Source: Tragulus kanchil
Lineage: Eukaryota; Chordata; Mammalia; Artiodactyla; Tragulidae
Length of the DNA stretch: 64,000 nt
Reading direction: 5' to 3'
Assembly: GCA_022376925.1 (NCBI GenBank)
Contig: JAIOJX010000002.1
Span: 40,138,501-40,202,500, forward strand
Each line of letters begins with the position of its first letter. Position 1 is the first letter of the stretch. The position numbers were made by a program, and so were the translations under genes. The notes beneath the pieces were generated by a model. It saw only the letters and a list, made by a program, of their open reading frames with translations. It was not told the DNA's origin and searched no databases. Below are positions 48,508-59,502 of this stretch, piece by piece.

Positions 48508-49539
48508 TAAGAAGAGCATCATTGTTTTATTGGTGTATGTTGAACTGTTGATTTTACAAATATTTAAGATTCCTTGTTAATCTTTTCTGAAGAGTTCTTC
48601 TGCTTTTTGCTGACAGCTGTGTCCACTGAGGTAAAGCCTTTTCTCTGCACATTGAAATGGGAGTTACACATTGAGTCTTTTTCAATATCACTTTTTTGGG
48701 GGAAGTGCACAGAAATTTCAGTGCTCAACAGGCTAAGAATGAAAAAATAATGGAGTGCTGATTTTTAAAATACAAGTGTAGTAATGTGTTTGGATGAATG
48801 TTTGGAGTTACATACAGATATCTATCTATACATATATAGATATATATATATATATACACATATATATATAGAGAGAGAGAAAGCAGCAATGTAGAATAAA
48901 CATAATTTGAGTTTATGCTTTTTCTAATTAGGAGTTGCGACATCTATTACTTGCAGTTCAGAAAACTTCATTCCCAGATTCCTGTGGTGATGAGGAGACT
49001 TAAGTAGCCTCTATGGGAAAAGGTTAATGAAACAGTTAATATGGGATGGAAGAGACTAGAGGTAAATTAAGTTGTATTCAGGAGCGTTGTGTTTGGGGGA
49101 AATTGCCCTCTATTTTCAACAAGGATAGAGCTAAAGAGAATTAGCTTCAACTGTAATAGAAGCAATTTAGCCTAGATATTACAAAGAAACCTTTTTCAGC
49201 GTGAGGACTGCAGAAGTAAGTGTTGCCAGGGGAGTCCTTGGCATTTCATTTTCTCAAATATGTATGTTTTAAAGGAAAGAGTAAACAGATAATAATTTGA
49301 GAGCATTATTGGGATATAACTTTCCCCTAAAGTACAGGGAGATAATAGACAAACAATTGTTCTCTATCCCTCTCATTCCTTTAATCTTCCATTCATTTAG
49401 AGACATAAGCATTCATCTTAGAGGAAAGGCAGAGAGGTGTTGAAAAGATGCAAAACCGTGCTGAAGTGTGTGGACCGAAGGCTTGTGTAGTTACTATCAC
49501 CTCTAGGCTGTTAAGTTTTATTTTAATATTTTAGTATGC
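48508..49539. other. Single-copy intergenic sequence with TA microsatellite
   Basis: No gene recognised. It contains the (TA)n/(GA)n tract listed separately. Confidence 0.5.
48817..48880. repeat. TA-rich microsatellite passing into GA
   Basis: 'atctatctata' then a pure TA run, 'cacatatatatata' and 'gagagagaga'. A compound simple repeat. Confidence 0.95.
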
Positions 49540-49728
49540 AGAGCAGCAAAGAATCCACCTGCAATGCAGGAGACATGAGTTTGATCCCTGGGTGGGGAAG
49601 ATCCCCTGGAGGAGGAAACGTCGACCCACTCCAGGATTCTTGCCTGGAGAGTTCCATGGACAGAGAAGCCTGGTGGGCTATAGCCCATGAGTTGGCAATG
49701 AGTAAGACAGATGAGTGACTGAGAACAG
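49540..49728 (+). mobile_element. Bov-tA SINE, head degraded
   Basis: Forward element recognisable from 'gcaaagaatccacctgcaat' through 'gatcccctggaggaggaaac' and 'attcttgcctggagagttcc' to 'gatgagtgactgaga'. The first bases of the head are lost. Confidence 0.92.
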
Positions 49729-50867
49729 GGCATGGCACACTATGAAGTACTCCAAACTCCTATTTTGTCATATTTTTTAACCTTGAAAGTATGCAAAGCT
49801 TTTTTAAAACTCTAAAGGTAATTTTATTTTTCTAAGCATCTGTTTCTAGTGCTTATTCAAAAATTGAATGGGCATCTCTGTTGGTTGGTTCTTCCTGTGT
49901 ATGGTTTCCCATTTGTCTACAAATATATCAGAGTGACTGGTCTTAGATTTTAAAGCATTTAAGGACCATTTCTCTTCCATGGGCAGTTGCATGGCATGAG
50001 GCAGTGACAGGCACACAGCTTCCTTCCGAGGGGACCGTGCTGATTTGGATGATGGGAGAGAACCTGGCCGTGCGTTCAAGCCACACAGAACTCACCACGG
50101 CTGAGTTCTGGGTTCCCCAGCTCTCTACTCGATTCACCACCCTTCTTGGCCATTCTTTCTTCTGCTTTTGAACCTTCCTAGTGAAATTTTCATTTTGGTC
50201 ATTGTACTTCTCAACTCTAGAATTTGTTTTTGGTTCCTTTTTATGAATTCTGTGTCTATTCATACTCTCAACTTGCTAAGATAATTTGCCATTATCTTGG
50301 TTTCCTTTGGTTCTTTGTCCATGATTTCCGTAGTTTTTGATCATATATAAAGCAGTGTATTTGTAGGCTTTATGGAATAAGTTCATGTTTGCCCTCTTAA
50401 GAGAGAATTTTTGTGAGTTCTTTGTTTAAAATTTCTGAGTGGGCTACACACTCACATTTCTTTGGATGTCTCATAATTTTTTGTGGAAACCTGAATATTT
50501 TGGATCATGTATTATGATAAATGGGAATCCTCCTTCTGGTTTGTTGCCATTCTTTGCTGCATATTGTAGTTGCTGTGGTCTGATAACTTGTCTTATTAAA
50601 GAGCAGGTTCTTTGTGATGTGGGGTTTCCATAAGCTCTGTTCCCTTAGCTTATGACAAGCTATTGGCTTGACATGGAATCTCTTACATGTCACAGAGAGA
50701 AAGGAAGAAAGCGGCGGTCCCCAGGGTTCCCTGATAGGCCCTGGGCTGTGGCCCTCCTTCCGTGTTTGGCCAGTCTGTTCACTCCTCTTCCTTAGTCCTC
50801 ACTCTGCTTATATTGAGTCTAAAGATCAGCCTGAGGTGAAAGCCCAGGCTTTTCCATTTCTTCCTGG
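49729..50867. other. Single-copy sequence, possibly old repeat-derived
   Basis: 50240-50640 has a T-rich style ('gtctcataattttttgtgga', 'aacctgaatattttgg') that reminds me of an ancient interspersed repeat, possibly L1-derived. I cannot name the family with confidence. No gene recognised. Confidence 0.3.
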
Positions 50868-51705
50868 GCGGGACTTTCCCCTGGGTCTGTGGATGGCTTT
50901 CTAGATACCCTGTTACGTGCAGGAGAACTGTGAAGTCGTTCTGCCCTGAGTGAACTCTCTCCTTGACCTTCCCTCCAAGGCTCTTTGGTGTATCCATTTA
51001 TGTCTCAGTTGTGATCTTTCATTCCAGGCGGCAGCAGCTTATTAGTTTCAATGTTGTCAAGTGATGCTACTCACTCAGGGACTCTCACTCCCCAAGAGAA
51101 TTCAAATTACACTAAACAGACACAAACATTTTGTGTCAACCAGGAAACGATCAGACCAGCTTAAGAACAACACAGTTCCTTGAAAACAAAGCCCACTCTG
51201 ACCCTCCATGGCCAGACTGCTGTTCTGGGGACCTGGCTAGCTGGCATCCTCGCCACCACCCAGACAGGGCAAGTGACACAACTAAGTTCAAAGGCCACAG
51301 AGCCCTCCTACTATGTTTAAGTCAACTTCTTCCTAAAAGTGTTCCGGTGTTCCTATATATCTGTGACTCTTCCCCAGAGTTCTGACAATTTGATTCTGGC
51401 AGATTTAGCTTTTATTTTCCCACAGTATTTTCTTGAGGGCCAGACCCTTGGAGGTCCCTACAATGGCATTTTAACTGAAATGACCGTTCTTGCCTAGTTT
51501 CTCACTACAGTGGACCATTACCTACATAGCTATGATGCTGGCCTTTAGACTAAGAATGTAACTTTTATGTATTATAGCAAAGATATATGACTTCCTATTT
51601 CATATACATTTTAGTTATCTTTTCAGGGTGGTGATTTGTCAAATGTTTTCTGTGTAAGTATATAGATGATCACATTTTTAAATATTAACATTTCTATACA
51701 TAAAT

Positions 51706-51900
51706 GGGCTTCCCTGGTGGCTCAGTCAGTAAAGAGTCTGCCTGCAATATGGGAGACTCAGGTTCGACCCATGGCTTGGGAAGATCTCCTGGAGAAGGAA
51801 ATGGCAACCTACTCCAGTATTCTTGCCTGGAGAATCCCTTGGACAGAGGAACCTGGAGGGCTACAGTCCATGGGGTTGCAAGACATGACTGAGCAACTAA
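51706..51900 (+). mobile_element. Bov-tA SINE
   Basis: Full forward element with intact head 'gggcttccctggtggctcag', 'ggttcgaccc', the BovA body and 'gacatgactgagcaactaaa'. The duplicate is at 52818-53012. Confidence 0.95.
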
Positions 51901-52817
51901 ACCTACCGTACACATAAATATATGAGCAAATACCTTAATTATGATCAATCTTTCACTCCTAGAATTAATCCTATTTGGTTGTTTTGTATTACTATGTTAA
52001 TGCACATATGATTGCTTGGGCGGGACTTTCCCTGGTCTTAGCAATCCGTTGTCAAGTGAATCGCTTAACTCTCCTTGACCTTCCCTCCAAGGCTCTTTGG
52101 TGTATCCATTTATGTCTCAGTTGTGATCTTTCATTCCAGGCGGCAGCAGCTTATTAGTTTCAATGTTGTCAAGTGATGCTACTCACTCAGGGACTCTCAC
52201 TCCCCAAGAGAATTCAAATTACACTAAACAGACACAAACATTTTGTGTCAACCAGGAAACGATCAGACCAGCTTAAGAACAACACAGTTCCTTGAAAACA
52301 AAGCCCACTCTGACCCTCCATGGCCAGACTGCTGTTCTGGGGACCTGGCTAGCTGGCATCCTCGCCACCACCCAGACAGGGCAAGTGACACAACTAAGTT
52401 CAAAGGCCACAGAGCCCTCCTACTATGTTTAAGTCAACTTCTTCCTAAAAGTGTTCCGGTGTTCCTATATATCTGTGACTCTTCCCCAGAGTTCTGACAA
52501 TTTGATTCTGGCAGATTTAGCTTTTATTTTCCCACAGTATTTTCTTGAGGGCCAGACCCTTGGAGGTCCCTACAATGGCATTTTAACTGAAATGACCGTT
52601 CTTGCCTAGTTTCTCACTACAGTGGACCATTACCTACATAGCTATGATGCTGGCCTTTAGACTAAGAATGTAACTTTTATGTATTATAGCAAAGATATAT
52701 GACTTCCTATTTCATATACATTTTAGTTATCTTTTCAGGGTGGTGATTTGTCAAATGTTTTCTGTGTAAGTATATAGATGATCACATTTTTAAATATTAA
52801 CATTTCTATACATAAAT

Positions 52818-53012
52818 GGGCTTCCCTGGTGGCTCAGTCAGTAAAGAGTCTGCCTGCAATATGGGAGACTCAGGTTCGACCCATGGCTTGGGAAGATCTC
52901 CTGGAGAAGGAAATGGCAACCTACTCCAGTATTCTTGCCTGGAGAATCCCTTGGACAGAGGAACCTGGAGGGCTACAGTCCATGGGGTTGCAAGACATGA
53001 CTGAGCAACTAA
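52818..53012 (+). mobile_element. Bov-tA SINE, duplicate copy
   Basis: Same insertion as 51706-51900 at offset 1112. Confidence 0.95.
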
Positions 53013-53150
53013 ACCTACCGTACACATAAATATATGAGCAAATACCTTAATTATGATCAATCTTTCACTCCTAGAATTAATCCTATTTGGTTGTTTTGTA
53101 TTACTATGTTAATGCACATATGATTGTAATTGTTTCTTTCTAATTTTTTA

Positions 53151-53267
53151 AAACATTTTTCTGCCATACCACATGCCATTTGGGATCTTAGTTTTTGACC
53201 AGGGATCAAACCCATGCCCCTACAGTGGAAGCTTGGCATCGTAATCACTGGGCTGCCAGGGAAGTCC
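53151..53267 (-). mobile_element. CHR-1-like SINE, reverse orientation
   Basis: Reversed element: T-rich start, 'tgggatcttagtttttgacc', 'agggatcaaacccatgcccc' and 'actgggctgccagggaagtc'. Read on the minus strand it begins with the CHR tRNA-like head 'gacttccctggcagcccag'. Confidence 0.8.
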
Positions 53268-54139
53268 CTGTTTGTTTCTATTTTATTTGTGATTTGAATG
53301 CTGCTATTTGAAGTGAGATGGGTCTGGAGCTGTCTATTCTGTGCAATTTTCTGATACAGTTATTTTTCTGTTTACTAGAAGCTGGTATTTTCCCTCTCCT
53401 TTCTTTACCCTAGGGCAACTGAAATAATCCCGGCATTATGTGACATATGCCAGCACTTTAAAACAAGCGCTGCTACTGCCCTTGAATACTGTGGGTCCTA
53501 GTAGAAATACCTGGAGATGTTAAAAAATATTTTCTCTTGAAGTGTAATGTGTTCAGGCCACTGCAATAAAATAAAGCCAAACAAGCCAAACATATTGCTT
53601 GGTGTATTACTATAGAGGAAGGATTAGTCACCTTTCAAAGATAAGTTTAAAGTTATCACTAGCATAGTTCCCCCTTCCTCACCTTGGTCTCTGATTCTCC
53701 CTGACATTTTTTAATGGATAGACAGGTAATATAATCGAACCTTCCTTTTTTAGGATGAAAATGGACCAAATGCCTAGATGCACAGTTTCATTATCTGAGT
53801 AAGAACTCCCTTCAATTTACAGGTGTGAACATAAATGTTAATCTTTTCATTTATCTTCAGTAAAACTGTTAATTAGCTATTTCACATTTCTTCAGCTGCT
53901 TTTATCAAAACTTCATAGGCCAGAATTCCTGAGGCAGTGTTTCAGGCAGTAGGCAAATTATGAGGGAAAGTCCTGTGTTTGCATCTTATATTTAAAGACA
54001 GAATGTGATGAAAATACATAATTTGGGAGTTTGTAACTTTAAATGACAAATTCTTAATATTTTTCAATGGAAGAAAAGATATGTATGGTTATGAATTATT
54101 TATAAAAGTAAAGCCAACCGATTTGAAGAAGAAAATGGT
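53268..54139. other. AT-rich single-copy sequence
   Basis: No element or gene recognised. Confidence 0.5.
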
Positions 54140-54423
54140 ATACATACTTTTTTAAAAAGAAATAATATCATGTAGAATAAAATTGTCATTTTAACAGGAC
54201 TAAACATTTAAATAATGTCATTTTCCAGCAAAATTTTCTTGCAGTTAATAATGGACATGTATTCTTTGAATGACTGTATTTTATGTATGTCATAAAGAAA
54301 CAAACTTCTTAGGAAAAGTCACCAAGTAATGTATTCACATCCCTTTAAAAGGACTGTTTTTTTTTATTCCCCACTGGAATGTTGCTAGATCTTTTAGAAA
54401 GGACTTAAAAATGATTGCTGTGT

Positions 54424-54629
54424 GTGTGCTAATTTGCTTTAGTCATGTCCGACTCTGGGATGCTATGGATTGTAGTCCACCAGACTTCTCTGTCCTTGGA
54501 TTTTCCAGGCAAGCATGCTGGAGCGGGTTGCCAGTATTCTGGGGGATTTTCCTGACCCAGGGATGGAAACTGTGTCTCATATGTCTACTGCATTTGTAGG
54601 TGGGTTCACTAGCACCATCTGGGAAGCCC
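54424..54629 (-). mobile_element. Bov-tA SINE, reverse orientation
   Basis: Reversed element from 'gtgtgctaatttgctttagt' through 'tccaggcaagcatgctggag' to 'accatctgggaagccca'. The duplicate is at 55543-55748. Confidence 0.94.
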
Positions 54630-55542
54630 AAAATTATTGATCCAAAATCCAAAATTAATAGGACAAATCACCACCACAAGCTATGTAGAGACAAAAGAGC
54701 ACAGAGATAAAGACTAGTTTCTTTGGAGCACGAGTGCCCGGAGCAGAAGCTCCTGGAGCAGAAGTCTGGGGTGGAAACTAACAGGCACCGAGTGGGTAGG
54801 TGATGAACTGCCCCAGAATAAGTGTGGACCAGGATAGCAACGAGAAGCTCCTGAAGACAACTGTCCAGGTGAGGGGTCACCTTCCTGTGACTCCACCTTC
54901 AGGAGCTCCATCAGGTTCTTCATGTGGGGTGTCTCTTCCGGGCTCTCACATGGCAGAGAAGAGGAAACATAACCACTATGGAAACACAGAGGAGTCTCCA
55001 AAATCTCCACTCTAGGGGAAAAGGCCAGAGTCCTGCCCTGAAACTTTATACTAAACTGGGGAAGGATTTCTCCTCTCCCTGGCCTCCCAAACTTCCTGTA
55101 TCAGCTGGGGACCCCTAGGCTGCAGTGCCTCCCAGAAATGCATTGAGAATCCGGCAGCAGGGAAGGAGCAGAATCAAGGGGTGGGAAAGGAGGCAGACAG
55201 GGAAAACCATTCTACTGGAGAAGCACTCAGGAAGCTCAGAGACAAAGGGCAGACAGTCATACATACTTTTTTAAAAAGAAATAATATCATGTAGAATAAA
55301 ATTGTCATTTTAACAGGACTAAACATTTAAATAATGTCATTTTCCAGCAAAATTTTCTTGCAGTTAATAATGGACATGTATTCTTTGAATGACTGTATTT
55401 TATGTATGTCATAAAGAAACAAACTTCTTAGGAAAAGTCACCAAGTAATGTATTCACATCCCTTTAAAAGGACTGTTTTTTTTTATTCCCCACTGGAATG
55501 TTGCTAGATCTTTTAGAAAGGACTTAAAAATGATTGCTGTGT

Positions 55543-55748
55543 GTGTGCTAATTTGCTTTAGTCATGTCCGACTCTGGGATGCTATGGATTGTAGTCCACC
55601 AGACTTCTCTGTCCTTGGATTTTCCAGGCAAGCATGCTGGAGCGGGTTGCCAGTATTCTGGGGGATTTTCCTGACCCAGGGATGGAAACTGTGTCTCATA
55701 TGTCTACTGCATTTGTAGGTGGGTTCACTAGCACCATCTGGGAAGCCC
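55543..55748 (-). mobile_element. Bov-tA SINE, duplicate copy
   Basis: Same insertion as 54424-54629 at offset 1119. Confidence 0.94.
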
Positions 55749-56777
55749 AAAATTATTGATCCAAAATCCAAAATTAATAGGACAAATCACCACCACAAGC
55801 TATGTAGAGACAAAAGAGCACAGAGATAAAGACTAGTTTCTTTGGAGCACGAGTGCCCGGAGCAGAAGCTCCTGGAGCAGAAGTCTGGGGTGGAAACTAA
55901 CAGGCACCGAGTGGGTAGGTGATGAACTGCCCCAGAATAAGTGTGGACCAGGATAGCAACGAGAAGCTCCTGAAGACAACTGTCCAGGTGAGGGGTCACC
56001 TTCCTGTGACTCCACCTTCAGGAGCTCCATCAGGTTCTTCATGTGGGGTGTCTCTTCCGGGCTCTCACATGGCAGAGAAGGGGAAACATAACCACTATGG
56101 AAACACAGAGGAGTCTCCAAAAATCTCCACTCTAGGGGAAAAGGCCAGAGTCCTGCCCTGAAACTTTATACTAAACTGGGGAAGGGATTTCTCCTCTCTC
56201 CCTGGCCTCCCCAAACTTCCTGTATCAGCTGGGGGACCCCTAGGCTGCGAGTGCCTCCCAGAAATGCATTGAGAATCCGGCAGCAGGGAAGGAGCAGAAT
56301 CAAGGGGGTGGGAAAGGAGGCAGACAGGGGAGGAGACCATTCTACTGGAGAAGCACTCAGGAAGCTCAGAGACCCGAGACATCTGTCACATTAAGGTCTA
56401 AGGCTTAGTTGGGACCTTATACAAAGTCCTCTCTCACAATCTTAACAAATCATATAAAAAAGCCTACAGTCCAGAACGAAGACAAAAACTAGGATAGCAG
56501 AGAGATTTGAAGACTCTTGCACCTGTACCTTAAAAATCCACTAGACAAAGCCCAACTCTTGGCCAAATCAGTGTGAATACTTACATTAAGGACCTGTCTA
56601 CCTTAATTCTACTAGCTATATAACATTTCATACTGATAATAAAAGTTTTAAGGCCGCCAAAAGGCAAGAGAAAACAGTCTGAAGAAATACAGCGATCATC
56701 AGAATCAGATTAAAATACAATACAGATGTTGGAATTATCTGATAGACTATTTAAATAACAGTGATAAATATTTTGAT

Positions 56778-56936
56778 GGGCTCTTCTGGTGGCTTAGGTG
56801 GTAAAGAATCTGCCTGCAATGTGGGAGGTCCAGGTTTGATCCCTGGGTTGGGAAGATCTCTTGGAGAAGGGAATGGCTACCTACTCCAGTATTCTTGCCT
56901 GGTGAATTCCATGAACAGAAGAACCTGGTGGGCTAA
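56778..56936 (+). mobile_element. Bov-tA SINE inserted in old L1
   Basis: Forward element with head 'gggctcttctggtggcttag' and the BovA body, cut after 'gaacctggtgggcta'. The last part of the element is missing. The duplicate is at 57878-58036. Confidence 0.94.
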
Positions 56937-57877
56937 TGAAAAAAGCAGACAACATGAAAGATCAGATAGATGATATAAGTGGAGAAATGAAAATGCTAAG
57001 AAAAATGAAAATGTTAGAAAATTGAAAACACAGTGTCATGAGTGAAGAGTATCTTCAGTGAGCTTATTTATAGACTAAATAGTGCCAAGGAAAGAATCAG
57101 TGTTCCTGAAGATGTTTTAAAACAAACTGCCCCAAACTGAAACACAAAGAGAAAAAGGAAAGTAAAACAAAAGGGATTATCAGGAATACGGGACACTGGG
57201 TTTATGATATCACAGTATGAGAAGAACATGAAAACAGAGCAAAAGAAATATTTGAAATAATGGCTGATAAACATCCAAAATAAATGCCAAGGGAATCTTA
57301 GATATAATCTTAATCTTTTCTTATAATCCAAAAACAGTGGCTCAGAAGAAAAAAATAGATAAGTCTATAAGTGGAAAACTTTGTGTATCAGAAAACATTA
57401 CCGACGGAGACAGGGGGAAGGAGACAGGGGAGGAGACCATTCTACTGGAGAAGCACTCAGGAAGCTCAGAGACCCGAGACATCTGTCACATTAAGGTCTA
57501 AGGCTTAGTTGGGACCTTATACAAAGTCCTCTCTCACAATCTTAACAAATCATATAAAAAAGCCTACAGTCCAGAACGAAGACAAAAACTAGGATAGCAG
57601 AGAGATTTGAAGACTCTTGCACCTGTACCTTAAAAATCCACTAGACAAAGCCCAACTCTTGGCCAAATCAGTGTGAATACTTACATTAAGGACCTGTCTA
57701 CCTTAATTCTACTAGCTATATAACATTTCATACTGATAATAAAAGTTTTAAGGCCGCCAAAAGGCAAGAGAAAACAGTCTGAAGAAATACAGCGATCATC
57801 AGAATCAGATTAAAATACAATACAGATGTTGGAATTATCTGATAGACTATTTAAATAACAGTGATAAATATTTTGAT

Positions 57878-58036
57878 GGGCTCTTCTGGTGGCTTAGGTG
57901 GTAAAGAATCTGCCTGCAATGTGGGAGGTCCAGGTTTGATCCCTGGGTTGGGAAGATCTCTTGGAGAAGGGAATGGCTACCTACTCCAGTATTCTTGCCT
58001 GGTGAATTCCATGAACAGAAGAACCTGGTGGGCTAA
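57878..58036 (+). mobile_element. Bov-tA SINE, duplicate copy
   Basis: Same insertion and truncation as 56778-56936 at offset 1100. Confidence 0.94.
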
Positions 58037-58450
58037 TGAAAAAAGCAGACAACATGAAAGATCAGATAGATGATATAAGTGGAGAAATGAAAATGCTAAG
58101 AAAAATGAAAATGTTAGAAAATTGAAAACACAGTGTCATGAGTGAAGAGTATCTTCAGTGAGCTTATTTATAGACTAAATAGTGCCAAGGAAAGAATCAG
58201 TGTTCCTGAAGATGTTTTAAAACAAACTGCCCCAAACTGAAACACAAAGAGAAAAAGGAAAGTAAAACAAAAGGGATTATCAGGAATACGGGACACTGGG
58301 TTTATGATATCACAGTATGAGAAGAACATGAAAACAGAGCAAAAGAAATATTTGAAATAATGGCTGATAAACATCCAAAATAAATGCCAAGGGAATCTTA
58401 GATATAATCTTAATCTTTTCTTATAATCCAAAAACAGTGGCTCAGAAGAA
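58037..58450 (+). mobile_element. Probable L1 ORF1-region remnant
   Basis: A-rich sense sequence with phrases typical of old mammalian L1 ORF1: 'gaaagaatcagtgttcctga' after a Glu/Lys-rich run, and 'atatttgaaataatggctga'. No open frame remains. Part of it is also at 56937-57350 through block 21. Confidence 0.5.
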
Positions 58451-59485
58451 AAAAATAGATAAGTCTAACTATCAAAGTGGAAAACTTTGTGTATCAGAAA
58501 ACATTACCAAGGAAGTGAAAAGACAGCCTATAGAATGAGAGATTATGTGTAACTCTTATACCTGATAAGGACTAATATCAAGACTATATTAAGCACTTTC
58601 ATAACAAATAAGAACCTATAGATATGTATAGACACATACATATATATGAAAATGTGCAAAGGACTTGAAAAACATTTTTTCAAAGAATATATGCAAATGT
58701 TCAACATGCACACAAAAGGGTGCTCAACATCATTATTCCTAAAAGAAATGCAAATCAAAAGCACACTGGGACACCATTCCACACTCTCTGGGATTCTCTG
58801 ATATATATATATATATTTTTTTTTTTTAAAGGAAATAACAGGTTTGGATGAGTTAAGGAAAAACTGGAATCCTCATAAAGAGTGGCAGGAATGTAATATA
58901 GCCCAGCCTATTCAGAAACAGTTTGGTGCCTCCACAAAACCTTAAACGTAGAATTATCACTTGATCCTATAATTCCACTCTTTAGTATATAACTGAATAG
59001 TTGATAACAGGTACCCAAACCAGTATCCAGATACACGTGTGTTCACAGCAGGACTATTCACAATAGCCAAAAGGTGGAGACAGCCTAAAAGTCTATCTGC
59101 TGACAGATGGATAAACAAAGTGTGGCCTAAAAATACACTGGAATATCATTCAGCCACGAAAGGACCTGAAGGGCTGGGACAAGCTACAGCTTCCACATGT
59201 GTGATGACATACAGGACGTCTGATGGAAAGTCTCCCGTAGCACTGATTCCATTCATGTGAAATAACCAGAATAAACAAACTCATGGAGGCAGAGTGCTGA
59301 TGGTGGTTGGCCAGGGGCGGGGTGAAGAGGGCGTTAGGAAGGGGAAGCTGCTCATAGAGCTGTGACAGAAACATTGTGGAACTGGAGGGAGGCAGTGGCC
59401 ACCCAACACTGTGAGTTTACTGAATTCCACAGAATTGTTTACATTGTGTTATCAGAATTCAAAAATATAAAAATAAAGTAAAAAA
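58451..59485 (+). mobile_element. Old L1 3' end
   Basis: Ordered L1 3'-end landmarks: 'caaagtggaaaactttgtgt' and 'gaaaagacagcctatagaat', then 'cataacaaataagaa', 'caaatgttcaacatgcac', 'gaaatgcaaatcaaaagcac', 'ggactattcacaatagccaa' and 'ggatggataaacaaa'-like text at 59105. Next comes 'ggaatatcattcagccacga' and an A-rich end near 59460-59485. An AT/T simple repeat at 58799-58829 interrupts it. Inactive. Confidence 0.8.
58799..58829. repeat. (AT)n(T)n simple repeat
   Basis: Short AT run followed by a T run inside the L1 remnant. Confidence 0.9.
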
Positions 59486-59502
59486 CAGAGACTATTAAAC
59501 AG

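Larger units (their letters stand above)
50868..53126. repeat. Duplicated block 19: 50868-52015 and 52018-53126 (offset 1112 in the body)
   Basis: About 1.1 kb repeated once. The downstream copy starts with a decayed head: 52018-52070 represents 50868-50958 with roughly 40 bases lost, then the match is clean. Content: unique sequence and a forward Bov-tA. Confidence 0.95.
54140..56373. repeat. Duplicated block 20: 54140-55242 and 55259-56373 (offset 1119, growing toward the end)
   Basis: About 1.1 kb repeated once. From about 54990 the upstream copy repeatedly loses single bases that the downstream copy keeps: A-run, G-runs, C-run, one 'ct' unit, then several bases before 'accattctactgg'. 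Errors accumulate toward the upstream copy's end. Content: reversed Bov-tA and unique sequence. Confidence 0.95.
56322..58508. repeat. Duplicated block 21: 56322-57402 and 57422-58508 (offset 1100)
   Basis: About 1.08 kb repeated once. The upstream copy loses about 6 bases near 57366 (versus 58466), close to its end, and the join 57403-57421 is a degraded form of 56295-56321. Content: old L1 sequence with a Bov-tA inserted. Confidence 0.95.
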
